Made by a program: the position numbers and the translations under genes
Assembly: GCF_034134805.1 (NCBI RefSeq)
Contig: NZ_CP139419.1
Span: forward strand, 1,426,001-1,490,000
Direction of reading: 5' to 3'
Origin: Streptococcus sp. S5
GTDB lineage: Bacteria > Bacillota > Bacilli > Lactobacillales > Streptococcaceae
Length of the DNA stretch: 64,000 nt
The notes under the pieces: model-generated
Database searches by the model: none
The model's input: only the letters and a program-made list of their open reading frames with translations
What the model was told of the DNA's origin: nothing
Shown: one piece after another, positions 8,992 to 17,509 of the stretch
Numbering within the stretch: the stretch's first letter is position 1
How the letters are laid out: each line of letters opens with the position of its first letter

Positions 8992-9000
8992 AGGATCCTC

Positions 9001-10275
9001 CTAGTCTTCCTTCAAGGCATCAAACTTAGCTTTCATGGTTGGATTTTTCCGTGTCAATTTTTTAACGGAAACATCATCCAACTTGTTATTAGCGAGGCGA
9101 AGTTGGTTTTCAGATGTGGTAAGAAATTTCTTGACTTCTTCCATCCGCTTGATTGCCTTGTCAATTTCATCAATGGCTTTACCGAAGTTGACCGAAGCTG
9201 AATTGTAGTTCTTAGCAAAGGCAACCTTAAAGGCATCCAAGTCTTCTTCAAAATGAGTAATATCAATGTTTTGCTCACGGATAAGCGCCAATTCTTGCTT
9301 GTATTTTAGGGAATTAAGGGCAGCATTTCGTAAGAGTCCAATCAACTGAATAAAGAATTGAGGACGCACGACGTACATTTTCTCATACTCATGACTGACA
9401 TCCACAATCCCTGTGTTAAAGTAGTCATTATCGGCTTCTAACATCGATACTAATACAGCATACTCACAGTTCTTCTCACGGCGGTCCTTATCCAACTCTT
9501 TGTAGAAATCAGCATTCTTGTGCTTCTTCTCAGTTCCATCCGCTTCATTTTTCATCTCAAACATGATGGAAATGAATTCCAGCCCATTTTCATCAAAATC
9601 ACGGAAGATGAAGTCTCCTTTAGAACCACGCGCAGAAATCTTGTTGTCCTTTTCAAAATAAGCATTTGGAAAGGCAAAACTACGAACCTTGTTAAACTCG
9701 CTCTCTGCATACTGTTCTAGACTTTCACCAATAGCTTTTGTAGATTGTTGTGCCTTGAAATTCTTGTAAAACTCAACTTGCTCACTAGCTGCTTTAAGCT
9801 GTGCTTCATAGTTTTGTTTAACAGAAGCAAGAGAAAGCTCGTTTTCTTTTTCTTGCAAAAGGAGCTGATTTTTGACCTGATCGCGTTCTTTTTCCAGGTC
9901 AGAAAGTGTTTTTTGTAGTTGATTCTCATGCTCCAAGCGCAAGGTGGCCAATTGATTCTCAAGAGCTTGGACCTCTTTTTCTTTTTCTAACAGACTTTGG
10001 CTAGCGCTTTGCTCTACCTCTTTTTTGGCCAATTCTTTTTCAGTATCAAACTGTTGAATCTGGTTTTGTAACTGAGCAATTTCTTGATCCTTCTTTGCTA
10101 ACTTCTCTTGCTGCTCATTAAGGGCCTTTTGCTCAGCCAAAGCCAACTCTTGCCGAATTCGCTCATGAATTTCCTTGTCAAACTCTGCTGTCCGTACCTG
10201 TGACAAGAGTTCGCTGTATTGACTTTCATTGACTGTAAAAACTTCCCCACAGTTGGGGCACTTGATTTCGTTCAT
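9001..10275 (-). CDS. DUF2130 domain protein with N-terminal zinc-ribbon-like motif
   Basis: This 424-residue soluble protein of unknown function has three parts. The N-terminal CPNCGEVF (about residues 6-13) resembles half of a zinc ribbon. A long Gln/Glu/Lys-rich coiled coil spans about 40-170. The DUF2130 domain follows, with KGDFIFRDFDENGLEF and FEMKNEADG; this D...E-x-K pattern resembles a PD-(D/E)XK nuclease core, although I cannot prove nuclease activity. It ends in a helical, lysine-rich tail. Its own extended -10 box lies at 10304-10309 and the GNAT gene follows 9 bp later. The long coiled coil suggests oligomerisation or DNA-end binding (inference). Confidence 0.8.
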   Translation of the reverse strand: MNEIKCPNCGEVFTVNESQYSELLSQVRTAEFDKEIHERIRQELALAEQKALNEQQEKLAKKDQEIAQLQNQIQQFDTEKELAKKEVEQSASQSLLEKEKEVQALENQLATLRLEHENQLQKTLSDLEKERDQVKNQLLLQEKENELSLASVKQNYEAQLKAASEQVEFYKNFKAQQSTKAIGESLEQYAESEFNKVRSFAFPNAYFEKDNKISARGSKGDFIFRDFDENGLEFISIMFEMKNEADGTEKKHKNADFYKELDKDRREKNCEYAVLVSMLEADNDYFNTGIVDVSHEYEKMYVVRPQFFIQLIGLLRNAALNSLKYKQELALIREQNIDITHFEEDLDAFKVAFAKNYNSASVNFGKAIDEIDKAIKRMEEVKKFLTTSENQLRLANNKLDDVSVKKLTRKNPTMKAKFDALKED

Positions 10276-10303
10276 AGCATGCCTCTTTCTCTATTCTTAG
10301 TAT

Positions 10304-10309
10304 ATTATA
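10304..10309 (-). promoter_or_regulatory. Extended -10 box of the DUF2130-GNAT unit
   Basis: Minus-strand TGA-TATAAT lies about 30 nt upstream of the DUF2130 start. It is downstream of the pcrA terminator at 10331-10358. Confidence 0.6.
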
Positions 10310-10330
10310 TCATGCCACCAGTAAAATCAA

Positions 10331-10358
10331 AACCAGCAAACGAAGCTTGCTGGTTTTA
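10331..10358 (-). terminator. Intrinsic terminator after pcrA and the structured element
   Basis: A long stem with AAAACCAGCAA paired to TTGCTGGTTTT is followed on the minus strand by TTTTGATTTT. It ends the pcrA transcript about 290 nt after the pcrA stop, so the structured element at 10381-10518 lies inside the pcrA 3' UTR. Confidence 0.75.
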
Positions 10359-10380
10359 ACTGAATATTCATTTCTCTATA

Positions 10381-10518
10381 GAGACTTTCCTTAAGTGAGG
10401 ACGGACGGTAGCGACTCCCTTTGGGATTCCATACCTTAGATTTGAGCCTTACGTCTCAAATCTACCGAGCACCAGAAACTAATGCGTTTCTGATGCTTTC
10501 CTCACGGCGAAAAGTCTC
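10381..10518 (-). ncRNA. Structured 3'-UTR RNA element, copy A (divergent)
   Basis: The 367-bp gap between pcrA and the DUF2130 gene holds this 138-nt element, read on the minus strand. An outer stem GAGACTTTTC/GGAAAGTCTC encloses GTGAGG/CCTCAC. Within it are hairpin 1 (GCATCAGAAAC with GTTTCTGGTGC), hairpin 2 (AGATTTGAG with CTCAAATCT) and hairpin 3 (TCCC with GGGA). The same architecture recurs at 14379-14516 and 31118-31256 with different stem bases, so most changes are compensatory. A further outer pairing ACTGAAT/ATTCAGT at 10562-10568 and 10359-10365 may close the element. It is in sense orientation downstream of pcrA. I cannot assign it to a named RNA family. Confidence 0.75.
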
Positions 10519-10642
10519 AATCTATTTTGCACTAGTTCCAAAATATTTTTTCAATAGTCTCATTCAGTAATAACTTTAGATTTCTGAAAAGATGTTGCTT
10601 GTTTATAATCTGAAACAGTGGACTTAGCTTACTGGTCTCCAC

Positions 10643-12928
10643 TTATTTCTTCTCAATTGGCGCGACACTGGCCAAGAGTTTCTTTAGACCCACTTCTGGG
10701 AAGTTGATCTTGAGCTCTTGGGTACTACCACTACCAGAGACTTCTAGGACAGTCCCTTCACCCCACTTCTTGTGAATGGCAATGTCGCCAATGGACCAAG
10801 CGACGCTTTCTTTAACAGCAGCTCGGTTGCTATTGCCAAAGGGGAGACTTGATGATGTGAGAGTACTTGGAGCTGCTTGTCTCTTGCGCTCTTGAAGGGC
10901 TTGTGACAGGCTCATGCCTTTTCCAAAGGTCGTTCCGCCTCCATTGCTATACGAAGCCTTAAAGCTGGTATTAACTGGACGGGCTAAGCCCTGGTAGGTC
11001 AATAAATCCGAGCTAATTTCATTGATGAAACGCGTTGGCCGGTTGTAGCTGGTCCGTCCAAAGAGCAAACGTGAGTTGGCATTGGTCAAGAAGAGAACCT
11101 TCTCTGCCCGCGTGATCCCTACATAAGCCAAGCGCCGTTCTTCCTCCAACTCATCTGGATCCTCTGCCGCACGACTAAGAGGAAAGACATTTTCTTCCAT
11201 CCCAATCAAGAAGACGACTGGGAACTCCAATCCCTTGGCTGCATGAAGAGTCATCAAGGTCACTTCTGAAGTTTCTTGGGCCCCATCATCTGTATCGGCA
11301 ATCAAAGCCAAATCGTTCAAGAAACGACTCAAGGTCTCCACACCTGATTCGTCGTCGACGGTTTCCCCATTTTCATCAAAATTCTTAGTAACAGACAGGA
11401 ACTCTTGGATATTCTCGATGCGGGCTTGACTTTCTAGATTCCCCTGATTGGTTAGAGCCGTCATATAGCCCGTCTTATCAAGGACTTCTTCGACCAACTC
11501 TGTAATGGTCAGCTGGTCCAATCTTTCTCTCAAATCAAGAATGAGATTGGCAAAGTCCCAGATGGCTTGGGCAGCCTTTCCTTTGATGCCAGAGAGCATG
11601 ATATTGGCTGAAGCATCCAGGAGTGAGGACTCTTGCATTTGAGCAAAGTCACGAATCTTATCCACTGTACCTGGCCCGATTCCCCGCTTGGGTTCATTGA
11701 TAATGCGCTCAAAACTGATATTGTCACTGAGGTTGGCAATCAAGTTCAGATAAGCAATGACGTCCCGAATTTCCTTCCGGCTGTAGAACTTGGTGCCCCC
11801 TACCATGGTGTAGGGAATATTGGACTTGAGCAGGGCTTCTTCAATGGTCCGTGACTGGGCATTGGTCCGGTAGAGAACGGCAAAATCACGGTGTTTGTAG
11901 CCAGCTTCGCGACTAAGCTCTTCAATGGTTTTAGCAACAAAGACTGCTTCATCCTGCTCGTCATTAGCCCGGTAATAAACAATCTCTTCCCCGTCTTCAT
12001 TTTGTGTCCAGAGATTCTTCGGACGGCGGTGGCGATTGTTTTTGATGACATCATTAGCTGCTTGCAAAATCGTCTTAGTCGAGCGGTAATTCTCTTCTAG
12101 GAGGACGACCTTAGCTTCCTTATAATCCTTCTCAAAGTCCAGGATATTCTGCATATCTGCTCCCCGCCAGCCATAAATAGACTGGTCCGCATCCCCTACA
12201 ACACAGATATTTTTAAAGCGAGAAGCCAAAAGTTTGACCAATTGGTATTGGGCATGGTTAGTATCTTGGTACTCATCTACATGGATGTATTGGAACTTCT
12301 GCTGGTAATAAGTCAGCACATCAGGATGCTGGTCAAAGAGACGCAAGGTCAGCATGATCAAATCATCAAAGTCCACCGCTTCTGACTGACGGAGTTCCTT
12401 TTGGTAAGCTTCATAGCACTTGGCGACGATCTGGGTGTACATATCCCCCGCTTGGGCGGCATAAGCCACTTCATCAATTAAGTCATTCTTGGCATTGGAA
12501 ATGGTCCCCAAAATGGTCCGTTCATTCCATTTCTTAGGATCCAAATTCAAAGACTTCAAGATGCGCTTCATCAAGGTCCGTTGCTCACCTGGATCGACAA
12601 TGGTAAAATTGCGATTGTAGCCAATATGATCCGCATCGCGACGGAGGATACGCACACACATGGAGTGGAAGGTGGCAATCAAGCAATCTTGGGTGGCTGG
12701 ATTCAATTGATAAGCCCGCTCCTTCATCTCCCGAGCGGCTTTATTGGTAAAGGTAATGGCCAAAATATTCCAAGGATTGACCATTTTTTCATCGATCAAG
12801 TAAGCGATGCGATGGGTCAAGACACGTGTCTTACCAGAACCCGCCCCCGCCATGATCAAGAGGGGACCTTCTGTCGTTTGGACCGCCTCCGCTTGGCGGT
12901 CATTCATACCATTCAATAAAGGATTCAT
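10643..12928 (-). CDS. pcrA: ATP-dependent DNA helicase PcrA
   Basis: This is a superfamily 1A 3'-5' helicase for repair and for clearing replication obstacles. It has Walker [12 protein letters not shown], Walker B DEYQD, motif [15 protein letters not shown], motif VI VGITRAE and the C-terminal Tudor-like RNA polymerase-binding tail ([19 protein letters not shown]). The length of 761 residues is normal. I set the start at the ATG at 12928 ([10 protein letters not shown]). GAGGAG lies 7 nt upstream, and an ATG 18 bases earlier has that Shine-Dalgarno inside its own coding sequence. Its 3' UTR carries the structured element at 10381-10518. Confidence 0.95.
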   Translation of the reverse strand: MNPLLNGMNDRQAEAVQTTEGPLLIMAGAGSGKTRVLTHRIAYLIDEKMVNPWNILAITFTNKAAREMKERAYQLNPATQDCLIATFHSMCVRILRRDADHIGYNRNFTIVDPGEQRTLMKRILKSLNLDPKKWNERTILGTISNAKNDLIDEVAYAAQAGDMYTQIVAKCYEAYQKELRQSEAVDFDDLIMLTLRLFDQHPDVLTYYQQKFQYIHVDEYQDTNHAQYQLVKLLASRFKNICVVGDADQSIYGWRGADMQNILDFEKDYKEAKVVLLEENYRSTKTILQAANDVIKNNRHRRPKNLWTQNEDGEEIVYYRANDEQDEAVFVAKTIEELSREAGYKHRDFAVLYRTNAQSRTIEEALLKSNIPYTMVGGTKFYSRKEIRDVIAYLNLIANLSDNISFERIINEPKRGIGPGTVDKIRDFAQMQESSLLDASANIMLSGIKGKAAQAIWDFANLILDLRERLDQLTITELVEEVLDKTGYMTALTNQGNLESQARIENIQEFLSVTKNFDENGETVDDESGVETLSRFLNDLALIADTDDGAQETSEVTLMTLHAAKGLEFPVVFLIGMEENVFPLSRAAEDPDELEEERRLAYVGITRAEKVLFLTNANSRLLFGRTSYNRPTRFINEISSDLLTYQGLARPVNTSFKASYSNGGGTTFGKGMSLSQALQERKRQAAPSTLTSSSLPFGNSNRAAVKESVAWSIGDIAIHKKWGEGTVLEVSGSGSTQELKINFPEVGLKKLLASVAPIEKK

Positions 12929-12957
12929 CTCATTCTCCTCATTCATTCAATCGTTCT

Positions 12958-12963
12958 ATTATA
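12958..12963 (-). promoter_or_regulatory. Extended -10 box of pcrA
   Basis: Minus-strand TGG-TATAAT lies 29 nt before the pcrA ATG. It is divergent from the mntE promoter about 40 bp away. Confidence 0.6.
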
Positions 12964-13002
12964 CCACAAAAACCGACCTAGCTTCTTTTAAAAAAGACTC
13001 AT

Positions 13003-13031
13003 TTGAATTTCCCTTCCAAAAGCGATATAAT
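13003..13031 (+). promoter_or_regulatory. Promoter of the CDF transporter gene
   Basis: The -35 is TTGAAT (13003-13008), followed by a 17-bp spacer and -10 TATAAT (13026-13031), about 48 nt before the TTG start. Confidence 0.65.
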
Positions 13032-13079
13032 AGTAGTTTAAAGAAAACAGGTTCATATCCGAGGTTGTAGGAGGAAATT

Positions 13080-14270
13080 TTGGAAAAACCATACAGTAAC
13101 TTAAAACTGGCCGAACGTGGTGCCATCATCAGTATTTTAGCCTATTTACTACTTTCTTCAGCAAAATTAGCTACTGGCCATCTGCTTCACTCCTCTAGTT
13201 TGGTAGCCGATGGATTTAACAACTTATCAGATATTATCAGCAATGCTGCCCTGCTCATCGGGATTCGTCTCGCTCGCCAACCTGCTGACCGTGATCACAA
13301 GTTTGGTCACTGGAAAATCGAGGATCTAGCTAGTCTAGTCACCTCCATCATTATGTTTTATGTCGGTTTTGATGTCTTACGCGATACCCTCCAAAAGATC
13401 TTCAGCAATGAAACCGTTAGCATTGATCCACTCGGTGCTGGTGTCGGAGTGGTTTCAGCCCTTGTCATGCTAGGCGTTTATTTCTACAATCTTCGCTTAG
13501 CAAAACGGGCCAAATCAAAAGCCTTAAAAGCGGCCGCAAAAGACAATCTTTCAGACGTCATCACATCTCTTGGGACGTCGATTGCGATTGCCGCTAGTGC
13601 TTTTAACTATCCAATTGTCGATAAAATCGCAGCCATCATCATCACCTTCTTTATCCTCAAAACTGCCTACGATATTTTTATGGAATCTTCCTTTAGTCTT
13701 TCAGACGGCTTTGACGATAGTCTCCTCGAAGATTACGAAAAAGCTATTTTAAAACTCCCTAAGATTGCGCGTGTGAAATCTCAACGCGGACGGACCTATG
13801 GAAGCAATATCTATCTGGACGTTGTCTTGGAAATGAATCCCGATCTTTCAGTTTATGAAAGTCATGCCATCACTGAAGAAGTCGAGGATCTCCTAAAAGA
13901 AGAATTTGGAGTCTTTGACATTGACGTCCATGTAGAACCTAGCTCAATTCCTGAAGATGAGCTGATCGAAAACGTTGAAAAGAAACTCTTGACCTACGAA
14001 AAAATCCTCTATGCTAAGCAAGAATTTGATACACTGCTAGCGGATAATTATACCTTGATTGACGATACCGGTCACGAACACAACAAGGCAGAATTAATAG
14101 AGGCTCTCGCAAGCGACCAAGTTCAATTCCAAAACTTTGAACTGGAGTCCATCAGTCAAAAAACCAAACTCATACGCTATGAACTAGACGGTCAAATCCA
14201 TACCAGTCTCTGGCGTCGCCACGAAACTTGGCAGAAGATTTTCCATCAAATTACAAATAAAACAGATTAA
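13080..14270 (+). CDS. mntE: Cation diffusion facilitator, probable manganese exporter MntE
   Basis: This inner-membrane CDF antiporter of 396 residues has six predicted membrane segments and a long cytoplasmic tail. The metal site in TM2 is N47-xxx-D51 (GFNNLSD). In TM5 it is D155-xxx-D159 (DNLSD). This Asn-Asp-Asp-Asp set is the pattern of streptococcal MntE, rather than the His/Asp set of zinc exporters, so manganese is the likely substrate. The C-terminus continues past the usual cytoplasmic metallochaperone-like domain (to about residue 300) with an extra domain of about 90 residues. Start is TTG with an AGGAGG 5 nt upstream. It is monocistronic. Its 3' UTR holds the structured element at 14379-14516. 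Confidence 0.82.
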   Translation: MEKPYSNLKLAERGAIISILAYLLLSSAKLATGHLLHSSSLVADGFNNLSDIISNAALLIGIRLARQPADRDHKFGHWKIEDLASLVTSIIMFYVGFDVLRDTLQKIFSNETVSIDPLGAGVGVVSALVMLGVYFYNLRLAKRAKSKALKAAAKDNLSDVITSLGTSIAIAASAFNYPIVDKIAAIIITFFILKTAYDIFMESSFSLSDGFDDSLLEDYEKAILKLPKIARVKSQRGRTYGSNIYLDVVLEMNPDLSVYESHAITEEVEDLLKEEFGVFDIDVHVEPSSIPEDELIENVEKKLLTYEKILYAKQEFDTLLADNYTLIDDTGHEHNKAELIEALASDQVQFQNFELESISQKTKLIRYELDGQIHTSLWRRHETWQKIFHQITNKTD

Positions 14271-14271
14271 A

Positions 14272-14295
14272 AAGCCAGGAAGTATTTCCTAGCTT
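14272..14295 (+). other. First hairpin after mntE, without U-run
   Basis: AAGCCAGGAA and TTCCTAGCTT pair around a 4-nt loop right after the mntE stop. No T-run follows (GAGAG), so it is a poor terminator. Nearly the same hairpin, with a T-run, recurs after the structured element at 14540-14567. Confidence 0.55.
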
Positions 14296-14378
14296 GAGAG
14301 AGCAGCCAAACCTTATAAAAAAAGTTAATTGATCCTCTAAAAATTTTCTAATTTTTAAAATGAATCAAAAGTATACCA

Positions 14379-14516
14379 AAACTTTCCGCTGTGAGAAAAG
14401 TGCTAGAAACAGTGATGTTTCTAGCACTCGGGAGTTTTGAAACCTTAGGTTCAAAACTAAGTCATGGAACTTCGTAGAAGTTCGCTGACGTCCGTACTCA
14501 CCTAAGGAAAGTTTTT
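14379..14516 (+). ncRNA. Structured 3'-UTR RNA element, copy B
   Basis: This 138-nt element lies in the convergent gap between mntE and the amino-acid importer. The outer stem AAAACTTTCC/GGAAAGTTTT is perfect, and an inner GTGAG/CTCAC follows. Hairpin 1 is an 11-bp GTGCTAGAAAC/GTTTCTAGCAC at 14401-14428. Hairpin 2 is AGTTTTGAA/TTCAAAACT. Hairpin 3 is GAACTTC/GAAGTTC. The loop of hairpin 2 (CCTTAGG) is complementary to CCTAAGG just before the closing arm, a possible pseudoknot. AAAGTTA at about 14321 and TAACTTT at about 14521 may extend the stem outward. It is in sense orientation with mntE and followed by a terminator. Confidence 0.8.
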
Positions 14517-14539
14517 GAGATAACTTTGTCTTTAATATA

Positions 14540-14567
14540 AAGCTAGGAATCATTTCCTAGCTTTTTT
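14540..14567 (+). terminator. Intrinsic terminator of mntE, after the structured element
   Basis: AAGCTAGGAA/TTCCTAGCTT with a 4-nt loop is followed by TTTTTT on the plus strand. It overlaps the stop codon of the convergent substrate-binding protein gene. Confidence 0.8.
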
Positions 14568-15393
14568 ACTTGATATCGTCTGTTGCTACATCCGTTCCGA
14601 ACCACTTCTTAGAGATCTTTTGGAACTGGCCCTTTTGATAGAGTTTTACGAAGGCTTCATCAATTTTTTTCTTCAAGGTTTTATCCGCCTTGCGCACCCC
14701 TACCGCAAAGGATTCTGTCTCAAAACCGACAGGAAAGACATTGTAGTCTTTTAAAATTCCTTCCGTTTGCAAATAATAGTTGGCATAGACACGGTCGATT
14801 AGGAGCCCATCGATCCGATCATTCTGAAGATCGATCAGCGCCTCGTTGAAACTCTGGTATTGGGTAGCCTTTTGATTTTTAACCTTATTTTTTAAGATTT
14901 TAGGATTAGCTTCAAAATCCATATAGCCAGACGATCCGGTCTGGGCACCTAATCGTTTCTCTTTCATCCCATCGACTGATTGGATCCCAGAGGCTTTCTT
15001 AGTGACCAAGACTTGTTCATTTTTCATATAGGGCTTGGTAAAAGCAACACTTTCCCGGCGTTCATCTGTTGCCGAATAGCCATTCCAGATGGCATCAATG
15101 GTACCATTTTTCAGTTCCGTCTCTTTCATATCCCAATCAATGGGTTGCCAGTTGACATGAATCCCATAAGATTCAAAGACTTGATTAGCCAAATCAATAT
15201 CAAAACCAGCGTAGCTCCCATCTTTTTGTTCAAAGCCCATGGGAACGAAAGTATTATCAAAACCAATCGTGATGGACTGCTCTTTTTGGTATTTTTGCCA
15301 GTTGTCCACTTTAGGATCACTCACTGTCTGTCCACAGGCAGTCAGAAGAACGAGACTAAGGACACCTAGCAGCCATGGTATTACTCGTTTCAT
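14566..15393 (-). CDS. Amino-acid ABC importer, substrate-binding lipoprotein
   Basis: This is the extracytoplasmic receptor of a polar amino-acid importer. The 275 residues start with a signal peptide ending in the lipobox LTAC (Cys20). A type II periplasmic-binding fold follows: GFDNTFVPMGFEQKDGSYAGFDIDLA is the classic family-3 solute-binding signature (about residues 44-69), with DERRESVAFTKPYM after it. It is third in an operon (permease, ATPase, receptor) 9 bp after the ATPase gene. The substrate cannot be fixed from the sequence; glutamine, cystine or arginine-type polar amino acids are all possible. Confidence 0.88.
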   Translation of the reverse strand: MKRVIPWLLGVLSLVLLTACGQTVSDPKVDNWQKYQKEQSITIGFDNTFVPMGFEQKDGSYAGFDIDLANQVFESYGIHVNWQPIDWDMKETELKNGTIDAIWNGYSATDERRESVAFTKPYMKNEQVLVTKKASGIQSVDGMKEKRLGAQTGSSGYMDFEANPKILKNKVKNQKATQYQSFNEALIDLQNDRIDGLLIDRVYANYYLQTEGILKDYNVFPVGFETESFAVGVRKADKTLKKKIDEAFVKLYQKGQFQKISKKWFGTDVATDDIK

Positions 15394-15402
15394 CCTCTCC
15401 TC

Positions 15403-16032
15403 CTATTTAGGCTCAACCTTGAGAAGAACATCCGCAATTGCTTCTGCAAATGGAATATCATGGGTAACAACGATCTGAGTCATCCCCAGTTCCCGGTTTT
15501 GCAAGATTAACTTCTCAACTTCTAATCGCAATTCTGGATCCAAGGCCGAAGTCGGCTCATCATAGCCAATAATTTCTGGATCGATCATCATAGCACGAGC
15601 CAGTGCCACCCGTTGCTTCTGACCACCAGATAGAGAGAAGGGATAAGCATCCGCATGTTGTTCGAGTCCCAAACGCTCCAGTAAGCTCATGGCTTTTTTA
15701 CTCGCTTCTTCCTTGGTCACATTCATGGTCTTAACAGGAGACAAGATAAGGTTTTCCATGACTGATAAATGTGGAAATAATTGAAAATCTTGAAAGACAA
15801 AACCGAGAAGATTTCGTTTTTCTAAGGCATCCAGAGGCAAGTTTTCACCATTGTAGATGATCTGACCAGAATCAATGGTTTCAAGACCAGCTAGCATGCG
15901 AAGCAAAGTAGTCTTTCCTCCCCCAGAAGGACCAACAATGGCGACAATTTGTTTTTCAGGAACGAGAAGATTGAAATCTGATAAGATCTGCTTATCCCCA
16001 AACCGTTTCGAAATTTGTTTTAATTCTAACAT
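15403..16032 (-). CDS. Amino-acid ABC importer, ATP-binding protein
   Basis: This cytoplasmic ATPase drives the importer encoded with it. The 209 residues include Walker A GPSGGGKTT, Q-loop FQDFQLFPHLSV, signature LSGGQKQRVALARA, Walker B EIIGYDEPTSALDP and the switch histidine in VVTHD. It is slightly shorter than the common 240 residues of polar amino-acid ATPases but keeps every motif. It lies 12 bp after the permease gene stop. Confidence 0.92.
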   Translation of the reverse strand: MLELKQISKRFGDKQILSDFNLLVPEKQIVAIVGPSGGGKTTLLRMLAGLETIDSGQIIYNGENLPLDALEKRNLLGFVFQDFQLFPHLSVMENLILSPVKTMNVTKEEASKKAMSLLERLGLEQHADAYPFSLSGGQKQRVALARAMMIDPEIIGYDEPTSALDPELRLEVEKLILQNRELGMTQIVVTHDIPFAEAIADVLLKVEPK

Positions 16033-16044
16033 ATGCTTCTCCTC

Positions 16045-16686
16045 CTATTTATAATATGAAAAGTTCTTTTCAACTCGCTTAGCAATGATGGTCACGATCC
16101 CAATGAGGATTAAATAAATAGCTCCCGCTAAAAACATGGGTGCTAGACTGGCATCACGATTAGCTGCCGTCCGACTAGCCAGGATCAAATCACTAATTCC
16201 CAGAGCATAGACCAAGGAGGTGTCTTTAATCAAGGACATGACTTCATTGAAGACACTTGGAAGAACGATCTTCACCACCTGAGGTAAAATAATATATCGA
16301 ATTGTTTGCCATGAACTCAATTTTAAGACCTTGGCCGCCTCATACTGACCTGTCGGAATGGCGAGAATTCCTCCACGGAAGATTTCCGCAAAATAGGCTG
16401 CATAATTGAGGGTGAAGGCTGTAATAGCCGCAGGCAACCGATCAATCCGAATCCCGATACTTGGAAGGACGTAATAAATAAAGATCAACTGAAGCAAAAG
16501 AGGAGTTCCTCGCATGATCCAGATATAAATTGTTAGGAGTCCATGCAGGATCTTTGAGCGCAATTGAAGCAAAAAGGCAACAACGATTCCTAGTGGAATC
16601 GATAAAATCAATACGAAAGCAAACACTTGCAAGGTGAGGCTTGCTCCCTTTAACAAACTTGGTAAAATTTCCAAAGCATACTGCAT
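16045..16686 (-). CDS. Amino-acid ABC importer, permease
   Basis: This 213-residue integral membrane protein of the HisM/GlnP permease family has about five hydrophobic segments. Its EAA loop reads GQYEAAKVLKLSSWQTIRYIILPQ, the site that contacts the ATPase, and MRGTPLLLQLIFIYY is a family hallmark. There is no fused solute-binding domain. It is first gene of the operon, with AGGAGG upstream of the ATG. Confidence 0.92.
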   Translation of the reverse strand: MQYALEILPSLLKGASLTLQVFAFVLILSIPLGIVVAFLLQLRSKILHGLLTIYIWIMRGTPLLLQLIFIYYVLPSIGIRIDRLPAAITAFTLNYAAYFAEIFRGGILAIPTGQYEAAKVLKLSSWQTIRYIILPQVVKIVLPSVFNEVMSLIKDTSLVYALGISDLILASRTAANRDASLAPMFLAGAIYLILIGIVTIIAKRVEKNFSYYK

Positions 16687-16765
16687 AGCATTCTCCTCCT
16701 AAAAAATAATTTAATGAACATCTTACCACAAAAATGGAAAAAAAACTAGTTCATTTTGATATTTA

Positions 16766-16789
16766 TAAAAAAATAGCCTTTCGGCTATT
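16766..16789 (-). terminator. Terminator of the signal-peptidase-like gene
   Basis: An AATAGCC/GGCTATT hairpin with a GAAA-like loop is followed on the minus strand by a T-run. The stop codon of the gene lies in its 5' arm. Confidence 0.85.
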
Positions 16790-17345
16790 CTTCTACTTTT
16801 ATAAATCCAAATTTATTGAGAGGATAGAGACGTAGATTCACGACTCCTTCGATCTGATTTTTATGGATATAACCAAACTCACGGCTATCTTCTGTATCTC
16901 CACGGTTATCATTTAAGACTAGGTAAGTATCGGATGGTACACGACCAGCCTTGGTCCCTTTTAACTCTGATAAGAAAAAATCATCCGTATAATACCCATT
17001 ACTCGTTGGAGCAGCTAGATGTTTGTTCAGCATTTTATTCAGGTAAGGTTCTGGTGTTGCCTGTCCATTCAAATAGAGGACGTCATCTACGTAGCTGACT
17101 TCGTCGTTTTCTTTGGCAATGACACGTCCAAGGTATTCTTTTCCACCGACCTTGTATAAGACCAAATCACTGCGATCTACCTGAGCATTTCTAGTCGCTA
17201 CCACAAGATCTCCAGTTTTCACAGAAGCATTGGCCATTTTATCATTGATACTAAATGGATGAAATACAAAGATTCGAAGCAAAATCAGTGCCAAAACCAG
17301 TACACCGACAATGATGACATTTCTAATTAAATCTCTCCTTGGCAT
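16785..17345 (-). CDS. Signal peptidase I homologue lacking the Ser-Lys catalytic dyad
   Basis: This 186-residue membrane-anchored S26-family protein has one N-terminal membrane segment (about 10-28) and an extracellular domain. The family boxes are recognisable: GDLVV, RVIAKENDEVSY, LYLNGQ, and NDNRGDTEDSREFG. The Ser of the usual SMxPTL box is replaced (D35-K36-M37, no Ser), and the general-base Lys of the KRVIG box is Gly73 (LGRVIA). GDN is also NDN. The same two positions are replaced in pilus-associated SipA proteins of S. pyogenes and in SpsA of staphylococci. It is therefore probably a non-catalytic chaperone or scaffold (inference). It lies downstream of pyk with its own -10 box; GGGAG precedes the ATG by 6 nt. 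Confidence 0.8.
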   Translation of the reverse strand: MPRRDLIRNVIIVGVLVLALILLRIFVFHPFSINDKMANASVKTGDLVVATRNAQVDRSDLVLYKVGGKEYLGRVIAKENDEVSYVDDVLYLNGQATPEPYLNKMLNKHLAAPTSNGYYTDDFFLSELKGTKAGRVPSDTYLVLNDNRGDTEDSREFGYIHKNQIEGVVNLRLYPLNKFGFIKVEE

Positions 17346-17369
17346 GTATGTCTCCCTTCCTTTTTAATT

Positions 17370-17375
17370 ATTATA
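17370..17375 (-). promoter_or_regulatory. Extended -10 box of the signal-peptidase-like gene
   Basis: Minus-strand TGG-TATAAT lies 24 nt before the ATG at 17345. It sits downstream of the pyk terminator. Confidence 0.6.
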
Positions 17376-17444
17376 CCATGTTTTTGATCTTTAAAAAAGA
17401 GAAAGTAAGCATTAGTGAGAATTCTTATCAACACACACCAGAAG

Positions 17445-17490
17445 AAAAAGAAAAACCTCGCGGTCAATCCTTTCGGACCAACCAGCAAGG
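17445..17490 (-). terminator. Terminator of pyk
   Basis: On the minus strand CCTTGC pairs with GCGAGG around an inner stem GGTTGGTCC/GGATTGACC (three G-U wobbles) closed by a GAAA tetraloop. TTTTTCTTTTT follows. It lies about 20 nt after the pyk stop. Confidence 0.75.
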
Positions 17491-17509
17491 CTTTAGATAT
17501 AATTGTCTA

